From: Acetobacter nitrogenifigens DSM 23921 = NBRC 105050
GTDB taxonomy: Bacteria > Pseudomonadota > Alphaproteobacteria > Acetobacterales > Acetobacteraceae
Length of the DNA stretch: 64,000 nt
NCBI RefSeq assembly: GCF_000429165.1
Contig: NZ_AUBI01000001.1
Location: forward strand, 62,001 to 126,000
Direction of reading: 5' to 3'
Shown piece by piece: positions 42,821 to 52,752 of the stretch. The notes under the pieces were generated by a model. The model was not told where the DNA came from and made no database searches. It saw only the letters and a program-made list of their open reading frames with translations. Numbering within the stretch: the stretch's first letter is position 1; every line of letters starts with the position of its first letter. Position numbers and translations under genes: made by a program.

Positions 42821-45052
42821 ATGAACGCCTTGCAGATACCCTCGTTCAACGGGCCTCCCCCTTCTGACACACAAGACACGTCGCACGTCTCCCCTCTGAA
42901 GATTTTCAGCGTGATACGTCGGCACTGGCTCGCAGTTTCAGTGACGACGGTGCTGATTGGCGGCCCGGCCTGTGTGGGCATTGGCCTTCTGAGCCCCTAT
43001 TACGACGCTTCGTCTTCTCTCATGATCGGGACGAAACAGGCGCCGTTCCGTGATCTTCAGGCTACGCAGTCTCCAGTTGACGTCGACACCGTCGCCGTCA
43101 ACACCGAGGTCGGGATCCTGAGAAGCTCGACCATCGCGACGTCTGTTGCGCAGAGACTTGATCTGGTCGACGCGCCATATTTTCGCAACATGCTCGACGC
43201 CGTGCCGCTTAAACGTCGGATCGTGGACGCCATTTCGCGGCTGCTCGGCGAAACGCCGGACCACCCGAAGCTGTCGCCAGCCGAGCGGCTTCAGGCCACG
43301 CGCGACGCGCTGATGAACCGCATCACCGTACTGAACGACGGACGGTCCTACATCATCACCGTCACAGCCCGCACAGGCGACGCCACGCTCAGTTCACAGA
43401 TCGCGAACGCCTATGCGGACGTCTACCTCGACTTCAAGAGACATTTGAAGATTTCCGCGACCTGGCGCGCGAATGGCCTGCTGGACGAACAAATCGTCCC
43501 TTTGCGCGACAGACTGCGCAAAGCTGAACAGGCCGTTGAGCAGTTCCGGGAAAAGAACGACCTTGTTTCGACGCAACTGAGCCAGAGCATCATCCCGTCA
43601 GGCCCTAACGCGGCGCCGGTGCAGGAAGGCACGACCATCGCCGATCAGCAGCTTGTGGAGACAAACCGCCAGCTTATCGAAGCCCAGTCCGAACTTGAGG
43701 CTAAACGGGCGCATTACGCCGAAATGCATTCGGGCGGCGCTGGTGGGTCCAGCGCCGACACGACCGCCGTCCTGTCGTCGCCGATCATACAGCAGCTTCA
43801 GGCGCAGGAGGCGGAACTCAACGCCCGCGCGGCGAGCCTAGCCAGCACGGCGGGCGACGCAAACCCCGAACTGCGCGCCGCCCGAGCTGCCGCCGCGCAT
43901 GTTCAACGCCAGATCAACGCCGAGATCGCACACATCTCGGCCAGCTCCGGCAAGGATCTTCAGAGCGCTCAGGCGAAGGTCGCAGCGTTGACGCAGGAGG
44001 TTCAACGTCTTCAGGGGCATGTGTCGAAGGAAAACCGTGCGAATGTGACGTTGCGGCAGCTCGAGAGCGAAGCGAGCGCTGCGCGCGCCGTCTATCAGGA
44101 CTACCTGAGCCGCTTTGCGCAGACGTCCACAGCGGCGGAGTTGCAGGAACCGGAGGCGGATCTGATCACGCGCGCCGACAAGCCGCTATCGGTCTCCGGG
44201 CCGCCGCGTATGCAATTGATGGTTCTCGCACTGGTCGCCTCCAGCCTTCTGGGCGTTGGCGTCGCCCTCGCGCTCGACCGTAACCGCAAAGGCGTTCGCA
44301 GTCCGGTCGAGATGGACTCCGTGCCCGGCCTGTTCACGTTGGGCATGGTGCCTTCCTTCACGGGCAGCCTGACGCGATTGTATCACTCGGGCGCGACATG
44401 CGCGTATGTCGAGATGGTGGAGTCCATTCGTGCGATCCTGTCGTTCGGACAAAGCCGGTTTCGCGCCAAGTCGATTGTCGTGACCTCTCCGGGGCCGGAC
44501 GAAGGCAAAACGACCTTCGCCCTGTCTCTCGCCGCCAATACGGGACGAAGCGGTAAGCGGGCGCTCCTGATAGACTGCGACACGCACGGCCCGTCCGCGA
44601 TTCAGCTTGTGGCGGGCGTCGGTCGGTCTCCGCACAACTCGGCCCCGTCCCTGCAGGACAGCGGCGGACTGGCCCGTGACGTTTTGCCAGGCGTCGACGT
44701 GATGACGATGTCCGGCGGTGGCAAGGGCGGCGGTCGCATGGTCTCGCCGTCGGCTATCGGTCTCGTGCTCGCCGAACTAAGCCCCCATTACGACATGATC
44801 ATTCTGGACACGCCGCCCGTGTTAGCGTTCCCCGATGCGGCCGTCCTCTCGCACCAGACAGACGGCGTCGTCGTCCTCGCCAAATGGGGAACGACCACGC
44901 AGGCATCGATCAAGGAGGCCATGCGGCAGATGCAGGCCTATGACGCGAAGGTCCTTGGGGGCGTGCTCAATCAGGCGCCTATGCGCGGTCCTGACAGCGC
45001 AACAACGAACCAGATCCAGATTTACAGCCACTACGGTCTTCTCGCCTCCTGA
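42821..45052 (+). CDS. Wzc/GumC-like polysaccharide co-polymerase with cytosolic ATPase domain
   Basis: A 743-residue chain-length/export protein. A Wzz domain with two membrane segments (about residues 33-55 and 465-485) encloses a long periplasmic coiled-coil region. The BY-kinase-like domain follows, with Walker A SPGPDEGKTTFALSLAANTG, Walker A' ALLIDCDTHGPSA and Walker B MIILDTPPVLAFPDA. The C-terminus (QIQIYSHYGLLAS) has only two tyrosines instead of a Tyr-rich cluster, so autophosphorylation control may be reduced. It should pair with the GumB-like lipoprotein. Confidence 0.92.
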   Translation: MNALQIPSFNGPPPSDTQDTSHVSPLKIFSVIRRHWLAVSVTTVLIGGPACVGIGLLSPYYDASSSLMIGTKQAPFRDLQATQSPVDVDTVAVNTEVGILRSSTIATSVAQRLDLVDAPYFRNMLDAVPLKRRIVDAISRLLGETPDHPKLSPAERLQATRDALMNRITVLNDGRSYIITVTARTGDATLSSQIANAYADVYLDFKRHLKISATWRANGLLDEQIVPLRDRLRKAEQAVEQFREKNDLVSTQLSQSIIPSGPNAAPVQEGTTIADQQLVETNRQLIEAQSELEAKRAHYAEMHSGGAGGSSADTTAVLSSPIIQQLQAQEAELNARAASLASTAGDANPELRAARAAAAHVQRQINAEIAHISASSGKDLQSAQAKVAALTQEVQRLQGHVSKENRANVTLRQLESEASAARAVYQDYLSRFAQTSTAAELQEPEADLITRADKPLSVSGPPRMQLMVLALVASSLLGVGVALALDRNRKGVRSPVEMDSVPGLFTLGMVPSFTGSLTRLYHSGATCAYVEMVESIRAILSFGQSRFRAKSIVVTSPGPDEGKTTFALSLAANTGRSGKRALLIDCDTHGPSAIQLVAGVGRSPHNSAPSLQDSGGLARDVLPGVDVMTMSGGGKGGGRMVSPSAIGLVLAELSPHYDMIILDTPPVLAFPDAAVLSHQTDGVVVLAKWGTTTQASIKEAMRQMQAYDAKVLGGVLNQAPMRGPDSATTNQIQIYSHYGLLAS

Positions 45053-45100
45053 GAAGGCGCCGTTTTTCGTTCACGCTCTACGCATTTCACGGAACCTTCA

Positions 45101-46183
45101 GTGCTGCCAGTATTCATAAACGGGCGTTATCTGACCCAGCATTTAAGCGGTGTGCAGCGTTTTGCCGGAGAAATCGCTCGGGCGATGGCGGCATCCTGGG
45201 CGACCGTCGACGGCCCTCCTCCCGTGCTTCTGGCGCCGACCGCTCCTCCCCCGTCCGCCGGAGGCCTGTCAACCGGCGGGCTTTCCGTCAAAGGCGTTGG
45301 GAAGCTGGGCGGTCAGATATGGGAACAGGCGGAACTGCCTCGCGTCGCGCGGAGCGGCGTTCTGATTAATCTGGGTAATACGGCTCCCGTTTTCGCCGGG
45401 CGCCAGATCGTGGTTCTTCATGACGCTGCCGTTTTCGCTCAACCGGGTGGGTATTCTTGGAAGTTCCGACTTTGGTACCGGGCGCTACAAGCCTGCCTCG
45501 TGCGCAGCGATGCCCACCTCGTCACCGTTTCGGAATTTTCACGCTCGGAGCTGTCGCGGTTTTTACGCACGCCGGAAAGTCGTATCTCTGTCATTCCCGA
45601 AGGCGCCGAGCACATTCTTCGAGAAACGCCTGACGCCGCGATACTCGATCGAAATGGCCTGAGCGGAAAGCCGTTCGTGCTTGCCGTAGGCAACCTTGCG
45701 CCGCACAAAAACCTTGCCGGTCTGGGGAATCTCGCCAAAGCCCTCGCGGCGCGCGGTGTGCCGCTTGTCATCAGCGGCGGCGTGAACTCAAGCGTATTCA
45801 GCGCCACAGCCTCCCTGCCCGAGCCTGCCAAATATGTGGGGCGCGTGACGGACGGTGAACTCCATGCACTGTACCGCGCGGCTTCATGCTTCGTCTTCCC
45901 GTCCCTCTATGAGGGCTTCGGATTGCCGTCAGTCGAAGCGATGGCCTGCGGCTGTCCCGTGGTCGCTTCTGCGATACCCGCGCTCGAAGAAATTTCCGGA
46001 GACGCGGCGCTTTACGCCAACCCGGCGGTCCCTGATGAGTTTTCCGCTCAGGTTCTTCGCATTCTGGATGATGCGTCTCTCGCCGCGACCATGAAGGCGA
46101 AGGGGCTGAAGCGTGCGCAGGACTTCACCTGGGTCAAAGCGGCTGAACGACTGAAACAAATGGCTCTGGAGCTAAGGGCTTGA
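45101..46183 (+). CDS. Glycosyltransferase family 4, mannosyltransferase-like
   Basis: A 360-residue GT-B enzyme beginning with GTG (MLPVFINGRYLTQHLSGVQR), with GGAA 5 bp upstream. The N-terminal loop LSGVQRFAGEIARAM, VHDAA-like VVLHDAAVFAQPGGYSW, AVGNLAPHKNLAGLGNL and the donor site FVFPSLYEGFGLPSVEAMACGCPVV are as in WbaZ/GumH-type transferases. The stop overlaps the start of the next gene. It probably acts on the lipid-linked repeat unit. Confidence 0.88.
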   Translation: MLPVFINGRYLTQHLSGVQRFAGEIARAMAASWATVDGPPPVLLAPTAPPPSAGGLSTGGLSVKGVGKLGGQIWEQAELPRVARSGVLINLGNTAPVFAGRQIVVLHDAAVFAQPGGYSWKFRLWYRALQACLVRSDAHLVTVSEFSRSELSRFLRTPESRISVIPEGAEHILRETPDAAILDRNGLSGKPFVLAVGNLAPHKNLAGLGNLAKALAARGVPLVISGGVNSSVFSATASLPEPAKYVGRVTDGELHALYRAASCFVFPSLYEGFGLPSVEAMACGCPVVASAIPALEEISGDAALYANPAVPDEFSAQVLRILDDASLAATMKAKGLKRAQDFTWVKAAERLKQMALELRA

Positions 46184-46581
46184 TGAAAATGATCCCTTCG
46201 CTTCATCGCCGCATGACGTTTCTTTTGGCGATTATTGCCGCGACGCCCTCGACCCTGACCCCAGCAGCCATTGCGCGGGATTTGTCAGGGAACGGCGCCT
46301 TGTCGGGCGACGTAGTCTGGTGTGAGGCCGCCGATGGAGTGGCTGGCCATCTCTACCTCAGCGAACCGCGTGAGGTTCGCAGCGCTTCGCCCATGGTTCT
46401 GGGCGATCTCAGCGGGCGCTTCGCCCGCACCGTCAACGCTCGCTATGGTATGCATCTTGTGACCACGGCGCCGCATTGCCGGCGTTTCAAAACAGCCACG
46501 GAATCAACGTCGACGAGGGAAACCCTGACCGCCGCCGTGCGCAAGAAAGGAATGGACGTCGTTGGTCTTGGCATATTCTGA
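46183..46581 (+). CDS. Small secreted protein of the exopolysaccharide operon (unknown)
   Basis: A 132-residue protein starting MKMIPSLHRRMTFLLAIIAA with a signal peptide ending near IARD. The mature part of about 100 residues has two Cys (VVWCEAADG and APHCRRF). I recognise no family. The ATG overlaps the stop of the GT4 gene by one base and its end overlaps the next gene by 20 bp, so it is translated as part of the operon. A periplasmic role in polymer assembly or export is inference from position only. Confidence 0.6.
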   Translation: MKMIPSLHRRMTFLLAIIAATPSTLTPAAIARDLSGNGALSGDVVWCEAADGVAGHLYLSEPREVRSASPMVLGDLSGRFARTVNARYGMHLVTTAPHCRRFKTATESTSTRETLTAAVRKKGMDVVGLGIF

Positions 46582-47533
46582 CACAGACACTGGCGCGCTC
46601 GTCTTCTCACAAGCGGACGCCCCGCCATCGTCCGCTCAAAAGGATCGCATCGACGGTATCCGCGTTTTCATCGGTATCGCGACAAGCGGTCGACCGACGA
46701 TCCTTCCGTCGACGATCGCGCACCTGCGCCGCCAGACACGGAAGGCGCAACGTATCGTCATTTGCGCGACAAAGGCGGCGGATGTCGAAGGGTTGGATGA
46801 AGCCGACGACCTGAAGATCATGTACGCTCCTCCCGGCCTTCCGATTCAACGTAACGCCTTGCTCGACGAGGCCGGGGATGACGATTTCATTTTCTTCTTC
46901 GACGATGATTTCCTTACTGACCCACATTATATCGAGCGCACTCTGGCGATTTTCTCTGCTCAACCTGATGTTGCGATAACGACCGGACGCGTTCTTGCGG
47001 ATGGAGCCCGTGGGCCCGGGCTGAGTATCGACGAAGGAGAGGCGATTCTCGACGGAGCCATTGTCAGCGGCGCGAACGGCGATCCCTCCATCGAGCCGAC
47101 ATGGAACGGCTATGGATGCAACATGGCGTTCCGTCTTGCGCCGATCCGCGACCACGCCCTGCGCTTTGATGAGCGGTTGCCGTTGTATGCGTGGTACGAG
47201 GACGTCGATTTTTCGCGGCGCGTTGCGCCTTATGGGCGTGTCGTCAAAATTAACGCTGCGACCGGCGTTCACCTAGGCACAAAAAAGGGACGCACATCAG
47301 GCAAACGCCTCGGGTATTCGCAGGTCGTCAATCCGGTTTATTTCGCCCGTAAAGGCACCTTCGCCTGGCGAAAGTCTCTTCTGAGCATCTTACGCAACAT
47401 GGGTATGAACGTGGCCCGCAGCGTGCGGCCGGAAGCTTATATCGATCGACGTGGCCGTCTTCTGGGCAACCTGCTCGGAATCGTCGACGTGATTCGCGGG
47501 CGCGCCAAACCGGAGCGAATCCTCGATCTCTGA
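46562..47533 (+). CDS. Glycosyltransferase family 2
   Basis: A 323-residue GT-A enzyme. RVFIGIATSGRPTILPSTIA opens the nucleotide-sugar fold, FIFFFDDDFLTDPHYIE holds the DxD motif, and YAWYEDVDFSRRVAPYG holds the acceptor/catalytic ED motif. The start is a TTG at 46562 with AGAAAGGA 10 bp ahead, or a TTG at 46568; there is no nearby ATG in frame. It ends the right arm of the exopolysaccharide operon, 67 bp before tRNA-Ser. Confidence 0.87.
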   Translation: MVLAYSDTDTGALVFSQADAPPSSAQKDRIDGIRVFIGIATSGRPTILPSTIAHLRRQTRKAQRIVICATKAADVEGLDEADDLKIMYAPPGLPIQRNALLDEAGDDDFIFFFDDDFLTDPHYIERTLAIFSAQPDVAITTGRVLADGARGPGLSIDEGEAILDGAIVSGANGDPSIEPTWNGYGCNMAFRLAPIRDHALRFDERLPLYAWYEDVDFSRRVAPYGRVVKINAATGVHLGTKKGRTSGKRLGYSQVVNPVYFARKGTFAWRKSLLSILRNMGMNVARSVRPEAYIDRRGRLLGNLLGIVDVIRGRAKPERILDL

Positions 47534-47600
47534 AAGGCGGGATGGTGCGCGACGCGGGTCATATTGCCTTCGGGCGACGGCGTCGCTAATCAATGGCCAT

Positions 47601-47690
47601 GGAGAGGTGGCCGAGTGGTTTAAGGCAGCGGTCTTGAAAACCGCCGTGCGTGTAAGCGTACCGTGGGTTCGAATCCCACCTTCTCCGCCA
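47601..47690 (+). tRNA. tRNA-Ser (anticodon UGA)
   Basis: A 90-nt class II tRNA with encoded CCA. Acceptor GGAGAGG/CTTCTCC, anticodon loop CTTGAAA between GCGGT and ACCGC, long variable arm, T-arm GGGTTCGAATCCC, discriminator G. Confidence 0.97.
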
Positions 47691-47914
47691 GGTTTCAACG
47701 GCGTCTTCAACGTGGAACGCGGCGATCATAGCGTCGCCCTCCCTCCCGCCGTAACCGCCATGCGGCGGTTAGCGGCGTCGGACGTTCGGCCGTTCGTTCG
47801 CCTCAACGGAGGAGTGGAAGCGGTGCTTGTTCTGGCTAATATCCGGCGCGAATCGCGCGAGGTTCGCCTGCACACCATATCCTCCTCCGCTCGACACACC
47901 GCAGGCGTCGTCCG

Positions 47915-49066
47915 GTGAAGGGTTTCACCACACTCGACCGCTACGTTATCCGTCAGTTATTCGTCGCGCTCGCCGCATCGACCGGCGGCCTGGCCGCGCT
48001 GATCTGGCTCACGCAGTCGCTCCGATTTGTGTCTCTCGTCGTTGATCGCGGCCTCTCGCTGCGTGTGTTCATCGAACTGACCAGCATGATGATTCCGTCG
48101 TTCGTGGCGGTCGTGCTGCCGATCACGACCTTCATCGTGACGCTCTTCATGTATCAACGGCTGGCGGGAGACCGGGAATTGACCGTCATGCGGGCGGCCG
48201 GCCTGTCGCCGTTCGCTCTAGCGCGGCCGGGTCTGGTCTGCGCAAGCTTCGCAACGGCTCTCACTTTCCTTCTGAACCTGTGGATCGTTCCCGTTTCCTA
48301 TCGTGACTTCCGGCAGTTCGAGTTCCAGATCCGCAACAAGATGGCCGCCTTCATGCTTCAGGAAGGCGTCTTCACACGTGTGTCCGACGTCATGACCGTC
48401 TATGTCCGCGAACGCGATCACGACGGCACCCTGCGCGGAATCGTGGTGGAGGACGACCGCGTGGCCAACAGCCGCGCTACAATTCTGGCCAAGAGGGGCA
48501 CGATGCTGCTGGTGAACGATCAGCCCCGGGTCGTGCTGTTCGAAGGATCTCGGCAGGAAATCGACCCGAAGACCGGACGTCTGACTATGTTGCTGTTTGA
48601 CCGGAACGCACTCGACCTGACGTCGAACAAAGACAATCAGGTCCGATATCGGGATGCCGCCGAGATGTCTCTGCATGAGCTGCTGTCGCCTAACCCACAT
48701 GAGGTCAGCAACCGCGACCGGGGCAAGCTGGCGGTGGAGGGATGGCGGCGAATCACCTCCCCGTTTACAGCGTTCTCGTTCGCCATGATCGGCCTCGTCG
48801 CGGTACTGCAGGGAGCTTTCTCCAGACACGGAAACATCAGTCGCCCACTCTTCGCCGTCGTGACGGTCGTCGCGCTGCTGGCGTTGAACCTGCTTCTCCA
48901 GAACCTTGCGAGCCGCAACACCGCGCTGATTCCCCTGATTCTGATCGAGGCAGCCGTTCCCGGGCTTATCTGCGCCGCGATGCTGTTCGCGTCAGCGATC
49001 AGTTCCTCCGGATCCAACGTCACGAGGCTGGGCGCGTCTCGCGACGCCTCGCCCGCCGCGCGCTAG
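47915..49066 (+). CDS. lptF: LPS export permease LptF
   Basis: A 383-residue subunit of the LptB2FG transporter that extracts lipopolysaccharide from the inner membrane. It has six membrane segments, three on each side of a periplasmic jellyroll domain. The start is the GTG in MKGFTTLDRYVIRQLFVALA. The conserved LAGDRELTVMRAAGLSPFAL coupling segment is present, and a C-terminal trio of helices (FSFAMIGLVAVLQGA). It is followed at 20 bp by lptG. tRNA-Ser lies 220 bp upstream. No pepA, which precedes it in many relatives. Confidence 0.93.
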   Translation: MKGFTTLDRYVIRQLFVALAASTGGLAALIWLTQSLRFVSLVVDRGLSLRVFIELTSMMIPSFVAVVLPITTFIVTLFMYQRLAGDRELTVMRAAGLSPFALARPGLVCASFATALTFLLNLWIVPVSYRDFRQFEFQIRNKMAAFMLQEGVFTRVSDVMTVYVRERDHDGTLRGIVVEDDRVANSRATILAKRGTMLLVNDQPRVVLFEGSRQEIDPKTGRLTMLLFDRNALDLTSNKDNQVRYRDAAEMSLHELLSPNPHEVSNRDRGKLAVEGWRRITSPFTAFSFAMIGLVAVLQGAFSRHGNISRPLFAVVTVVALLALNLLLQNLASRNTALIPLILIEAAVPGLICAAMLFASAISSSGSNVTRLGASRDASPAAR

Positions 49067-49085
49067 AACACGGGAGATCTGTCTC

Positions 49086-50198
49086 GTGGTGGTTTCGGTC
49101 ACGCTCTCCATCTATATCGCACGCCAGTTCATACTGTCGGTCCTGTCAATGACAGCCACGCTGACCGGGATCGTCTGCCTGTTCGACTTCATCGACCTGC
49201 TGCGACGCGTCGCCACCAAACCCGACGTGCCGACCAGCCTGGTCACAGAGATCGCCGGACTGCACATCCCGTATTTTTTTATGGAAATCATGCCGTTCGG
49301 CGTGCTTCTGGGCGGAATCGTCTGCTTCTGGCGTCTCACAAGGTCTTCAGAGCTTATCGTCGCGCGCGCGGCTGGCATCTCCGCGTGGCAGTTTCTGGCG
49401 GCTCCGTTAACATGCGCGCTTCTGCTTGGCGGCCTGACCACCGCCGTCATCTCGCCTCTGTCTTCCATTATGTATGCACGAGCGGAGGCTCTGGATTCAC
49501 AATATCTGCGCACCGGCGGCGGACCGCTAAGCTTGTCAGGTTCGTCATTGTGGCTCAGGCAACTCGACTCCGGTCTCGACGCCCATGGCGTGGCGATCCT
49601 TCACGCCCGCGACACCCGGCTGATGAAAAAGCAACTGGAAATTCGCGACATCAGCATTTTCCGCATCGACCGAAACGATCATCTCATCGAAAGGATCGAG
49701 GCCCCCGTCGGGTTGCTGGCTCCGGACCGGTGGGTTTTCCAGCAGGCCCGGACGCTGCGTCCGGACGAGACGGCGGGAGAGCCGCATACCGTCACACTGC
49801 CCACGGATCTGACGCTGTCGCGGGTGCAGGAGAGCTTCGCATCGCCGGACACATTATCGGTCTGGGCTCTTCCGGGCTTCATCGCGCTGCTTGAAAGATC
49901 TGGTTTTTCCTCCATCCGGCATCGCTTACATTTTGAATCGTTGCTCGCCCTGCCAATCCTTGCGGGCACAATGGCGCTGGTGTCCGCCGGTTTCTCCATG
50001 CGCCCGACGCGTCGCGGCGGCGTTGCGCAGATGATCGGCTCTGGCGTCGCGGCCGGTTTTCTGCTCTTCACAGTCTCGAAAGTCGCCGAGCAATTTGGTA
50101 ATTCCGGCGCCTTGCCGCCGCTGCTTGCGGCGTGGGCGCCAACCGGGGCGGGGCTTTGCCTTGCCGTCTCATTGCTGCTGCATCTGGAGGACGGCTGA
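49086..50198 (+). CDS. lptG: LPS export permease LptG
   Basis: A 370-residue partner of LptF starting with GTG (MVVSVTLSIYIARQFILSVL). It shows IPYFFMEIMPFGVLLGGIVC, SSELIVARAAGISAWQFLAA (coupling helix), a periplasmic jellyroll and a C-terminal membrane part (LALPILAGTMALVSAGF). It precedes lptD, whose start lies 2 bp after its stop, giving the order lptF-lptG-lptD typical of alphaproteobacteria. Confidence 0.93.
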   Translation: MVVSVTLSIYIARQFILSVLSMTATLTGIVCLFDFIDLLRRVATKPDVPTSLVTEIAGLHIPYFFMEIMPFGVLLGGIVCFWRLTRSSELIVARAAGISAWQFLAAPLTCALLLGGLTTAVISPLSSIMYARAEALDSQYLRTGGGPLSLSGSSLWLRQLDSGLDAHGVAILHARDTRLMKKQLEIRDISIFRIDRNDHLIERIEAPVGLLAPDRWVFQQARTLRPDETAGEPHTVTLPTDLTLSRVQESFASPDTLSVWALPGFIALLERSGFSSIRHRLHFESLLALPILAGTMALVSAGFSMRPTRRGGVAQMIGSGVAAGFLLFTVSKVAEQFGNSGALPPLLAAWAPTGAGLCLAVSLLLHLEDG

Positions 50199-50200
50199 TC

Positions 50201-52588
50201 TTGAGCTTCGCCCGGTTTAATTCGGTCACGTCATTGCGCCGCGCCCCTCGTTGGGCGCGCAGGCGTCGGGTGAAAGACGGAGACGCTATTCCTTTCGATC
50301 TGTCCCGCCGGTTGAGGCTGCCTGCGGGCGCATGGGCTCTCGGCGTGCTCGGAGCTTTCGCCGGATCCGCCGCCCATGCGCAGTTCCGCGCCACCCCCCT
50401 GCACGTCAACACCGGACGCACCACCAATCCAGGCGAACCGGTCACCTTTCAGGCGGACAAGGTCAGCTACGACGACCACGCAGGCGTCATCACCTGGACC
50501 GGCAACGTACAGGTCTGGCAGGGCGAGCGAATCATGCGCGCCGACAAGATGACGTATGACCGAAACACCGGAATCATCGCGGCGAGCGGCAGCGTCGCAT
50601 CGAGTCAGCCGGACGGGTCGGTGCTTTTTTCGAGTTACGCCGAACTTACCGGCGACATGCATGAAGGGGTCATGACCCACGTCAACGCGATCATGCAGGA
50701 CAACGCGAAACTGGCCGCCAACGGCATGCGCCGCACAAGCGGGAAGATCAACGACCTCTCCCGCGCCGTCTACACTGCCTGCGAAATCTGCGCCAAAGAC
50801 CGGACCCGCCCGCCATTCTGGCAACTTCGGGCATACGACGCGACACAGGATCTGGAGCACCAGCAGATTAATTTCCGCGATGCTTACATGGATATTCTGG
50901 GTATCCCGGTTTTCTATCTGCCGTTCTTCTCAATGACCGACCCTTCGGCGAAACGACACAGCGGTTTTCTCACCCCAGGCTTGACGCCGCACGACCGCTA
51001 TCTGGGAACATATCTGACCGTTCCCTATTACTGGGTCATCGACGATCAGTCCGATGCGACGATACAGGGGCTGGTCTCAACAAAAACTGGACCGCAGATA
51101 AGCGCGCAGTACCGCAACAGGCTAAACTTCGGCTCGCTGACGATCCTCGGCGGCGTCGCATACGACACGCATAAACAAAGCGGCTACGTGAATACGTTCG
51201 GCAACTCGGTCGGCGCCACCAATGACCATGGCATACAAGGCTATGTGTTCGCACGCGGCCTCGCCAACATCACCCCGACATGGCGGGGAGGCTTCAACGT
51301 TAACCTCGCCAGTTCAGCGAACTACATGCGCGACTACCGCATCCAGGGTTACGGCGCCGACACCTTGAATTCGACCGCTTATCTGGAAGGATTTGGCACC
51401 GGAGCCTATTCGCGCGTCGACACGCAATTTTATCAGGGATTGAATCAGGGCGTCATAAGCAACAGCGACCTTCCGTTCATCCTGCCGTCCTATGAATACA
51501 GCTTCCTCGGTCAGCCTGACGCGCTTGGCGGCAGGCTGGGCGTCAACACCCATGATTTCAACATATATCGCTCGAATGGCACCAGCGACCAGCGTGGCGA
51601 ATTGCAGCTAAACTGGGATCGCCCGTTTCGGAACAGCTGGGGACAGAAATACCTTCTGACCCTACGCCTCGATTCGATGCTGTATCACGCTCGATCAGTG
51701 AACGAACGTCCGAATTTCTACACGTACAGCGGCTCCGTAACACGCGCGCAGGTCGTGCCGACCGTCGCCTTGAAAATGAACTGGCCGTTTCTGCGCACCT
51801 TCTCCAAAGGACGTGGAACGCAGATTTTCGAACCCATCGTTCAGGCGATTTACGCGCCGAACACCGGAGATGGAGCCTCCCGCCTTCTGCCGAACGAAGA
51901 CAGCCTGAATTACGAGTTCACGGATTCAACATTGTTCGAACTGAACCGTTACCAGGGCACTGACCGTATCGACGGCGGCGCGCGAGCCAATATCGGTTTG
52001 CACGGTAACTGGACCTGGAACGGCCATCAGGTTGATCTGTTGGTGGGCGAAAGCTTCCAGGAACATGTCGAGCATGATCGACTGCCCTATTCAGGACTGA
52101 ATCACCATCTTTCGGACGTAGTCGCACGCGCGCGCGTCGAGCCTTCGCAATATTTCAACTTTACGGCCCGCGCACGCGTAAACCCGAAAAACGGGGACAT
52201 CGACTTCGGCGACGCCCTGTTCGGCCTGTCCATTCCGCATTTCCAGATCAACGGCGGGTATGTGTGGGAACCGGTCACGCCCTACTATTACTACGTCAAC
52301 AATTTCCGGAACTCGACGCCGACGTCAGTGTATTTCCAGCGCACCAACGAGCTCAGCGGCGGCGTGTCGACATACTGGGCGAACTGGCATGCATCAGCTT
52401 TCGCGCGTCGAGCCATTTCTCGGAAAAACTTCGTGTCTTTGGGAACCTCTGTTGGCTATCAGAACGACTGTTTCGGCCTCGATTTCCTCTACCTCAAGCA
52501 ATACACGACAATTGGCGGCCAGCAGCGAAACTCGACCTACCTGTTCACGCTCACGCTAAAGACGATCGGCGCCTTTGGCCTGAAATGA
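50201..52588 (+). CDS. lptD: LPS-assembly protein LptD
   Basis: LptD is the outer-membrane barrel that inserts lipopolysaccharide with LptE. TTG 50201 with GGAGG upstream gives 795 residues; in-frame codons before that belong to lptG. A signal peptide (AGAWALGVLGAFAGSAAHAQ) is followed by the OstA beta-jellyroll (PVTFQADKVSYDDHAGVITW and RADKMTYDRNTG). The RVYTACEICAKDRTRPPFWQ-type region with two Cys follows, then YMDILGIPVFYLPFFSMTDP and the 26-stranded barrel ending TLKTIGAFGLK. GTG codons further in are alternative starts. Confidence 0.94.
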   Translation: MSFARFNSVTSLRRAPRWARRRRVKDGDAIPFDLSRRLRLPAGAWALGVLGAFAGSAAHAQFRATPLHVNTGRTTNPGEPVTFQADKVSYDDHAGVITWTGNVQVWQGERIMRADKMTYDRNTGIIAASGSVASSQPDGSVLFSSYAELTGDMHEGVMTHVNAIMQDNAKLAANGMRRTSGKINDLSRAVYTACEICAKDRTRPPFWQLRAYDATQDLEHQQINFRDAYMDILGIPVFYLPFFSMTDPSAKRHSGFLTPGLTPHDRYLGTYLTVPYYWVIDDQSDATIQGLVSTKTGPQISAQYRNRLNFGSLTILGGVAYDTHKQSGYVNTFGNSVGATNDHGIQGYVFARGLANITPTWRGGFNVNLASSANYMRDYRIQGYGADTLNSTAYLEGFGTGAYSRVDTQFYQGLNQGVISNSDLPFILPSYEYSFLGQPDALGGRLGVNTHDFNIYRSNGTSDQRGELQLNWDRPFRNSWGQKYLLTLRLDSMLYHARSVNERPNFYTYSGSVTRAQVVPTVALKMNWPFLRTFSKGRGTQIFEPIVQAIYAPNTGDGASRLLPNEDSLNYEFTDSTLFELNRYQGTDRIDGGARANIGLHGNWTWNGHQVDLLVGESFQEHVEHDRLPYSGLNHHLSDVVARARVEPSQYFNFTARARVNPKNGDIDFGDALFGLSIPHFQINGGYVWEPVTPYYYYVNNFRNSTPTSVYFQRTNELSGGVSTYWANWHASAFARRAISRKNFVSLGTSVGYQNDCFGLDFLYLKQYTTIGGQQRNSTYLFTLTLKTIGAFGLK

Positions 52589-52752
52589 TTTGACCTTCTT
52601 CGCTCAACGGCTGAGTCCTTCGCTCGGAGCCGAGCGTTCCAGCGCTTCGACCATGGCCTCCAACAGAGGCCGCAACCATAGCGCTTCAAAACCCCCCCTT
52701 ACTCCGCTAGAACAGTATCCGCCCTGCCCAAACGGTGAGAGATCGACCTTCC

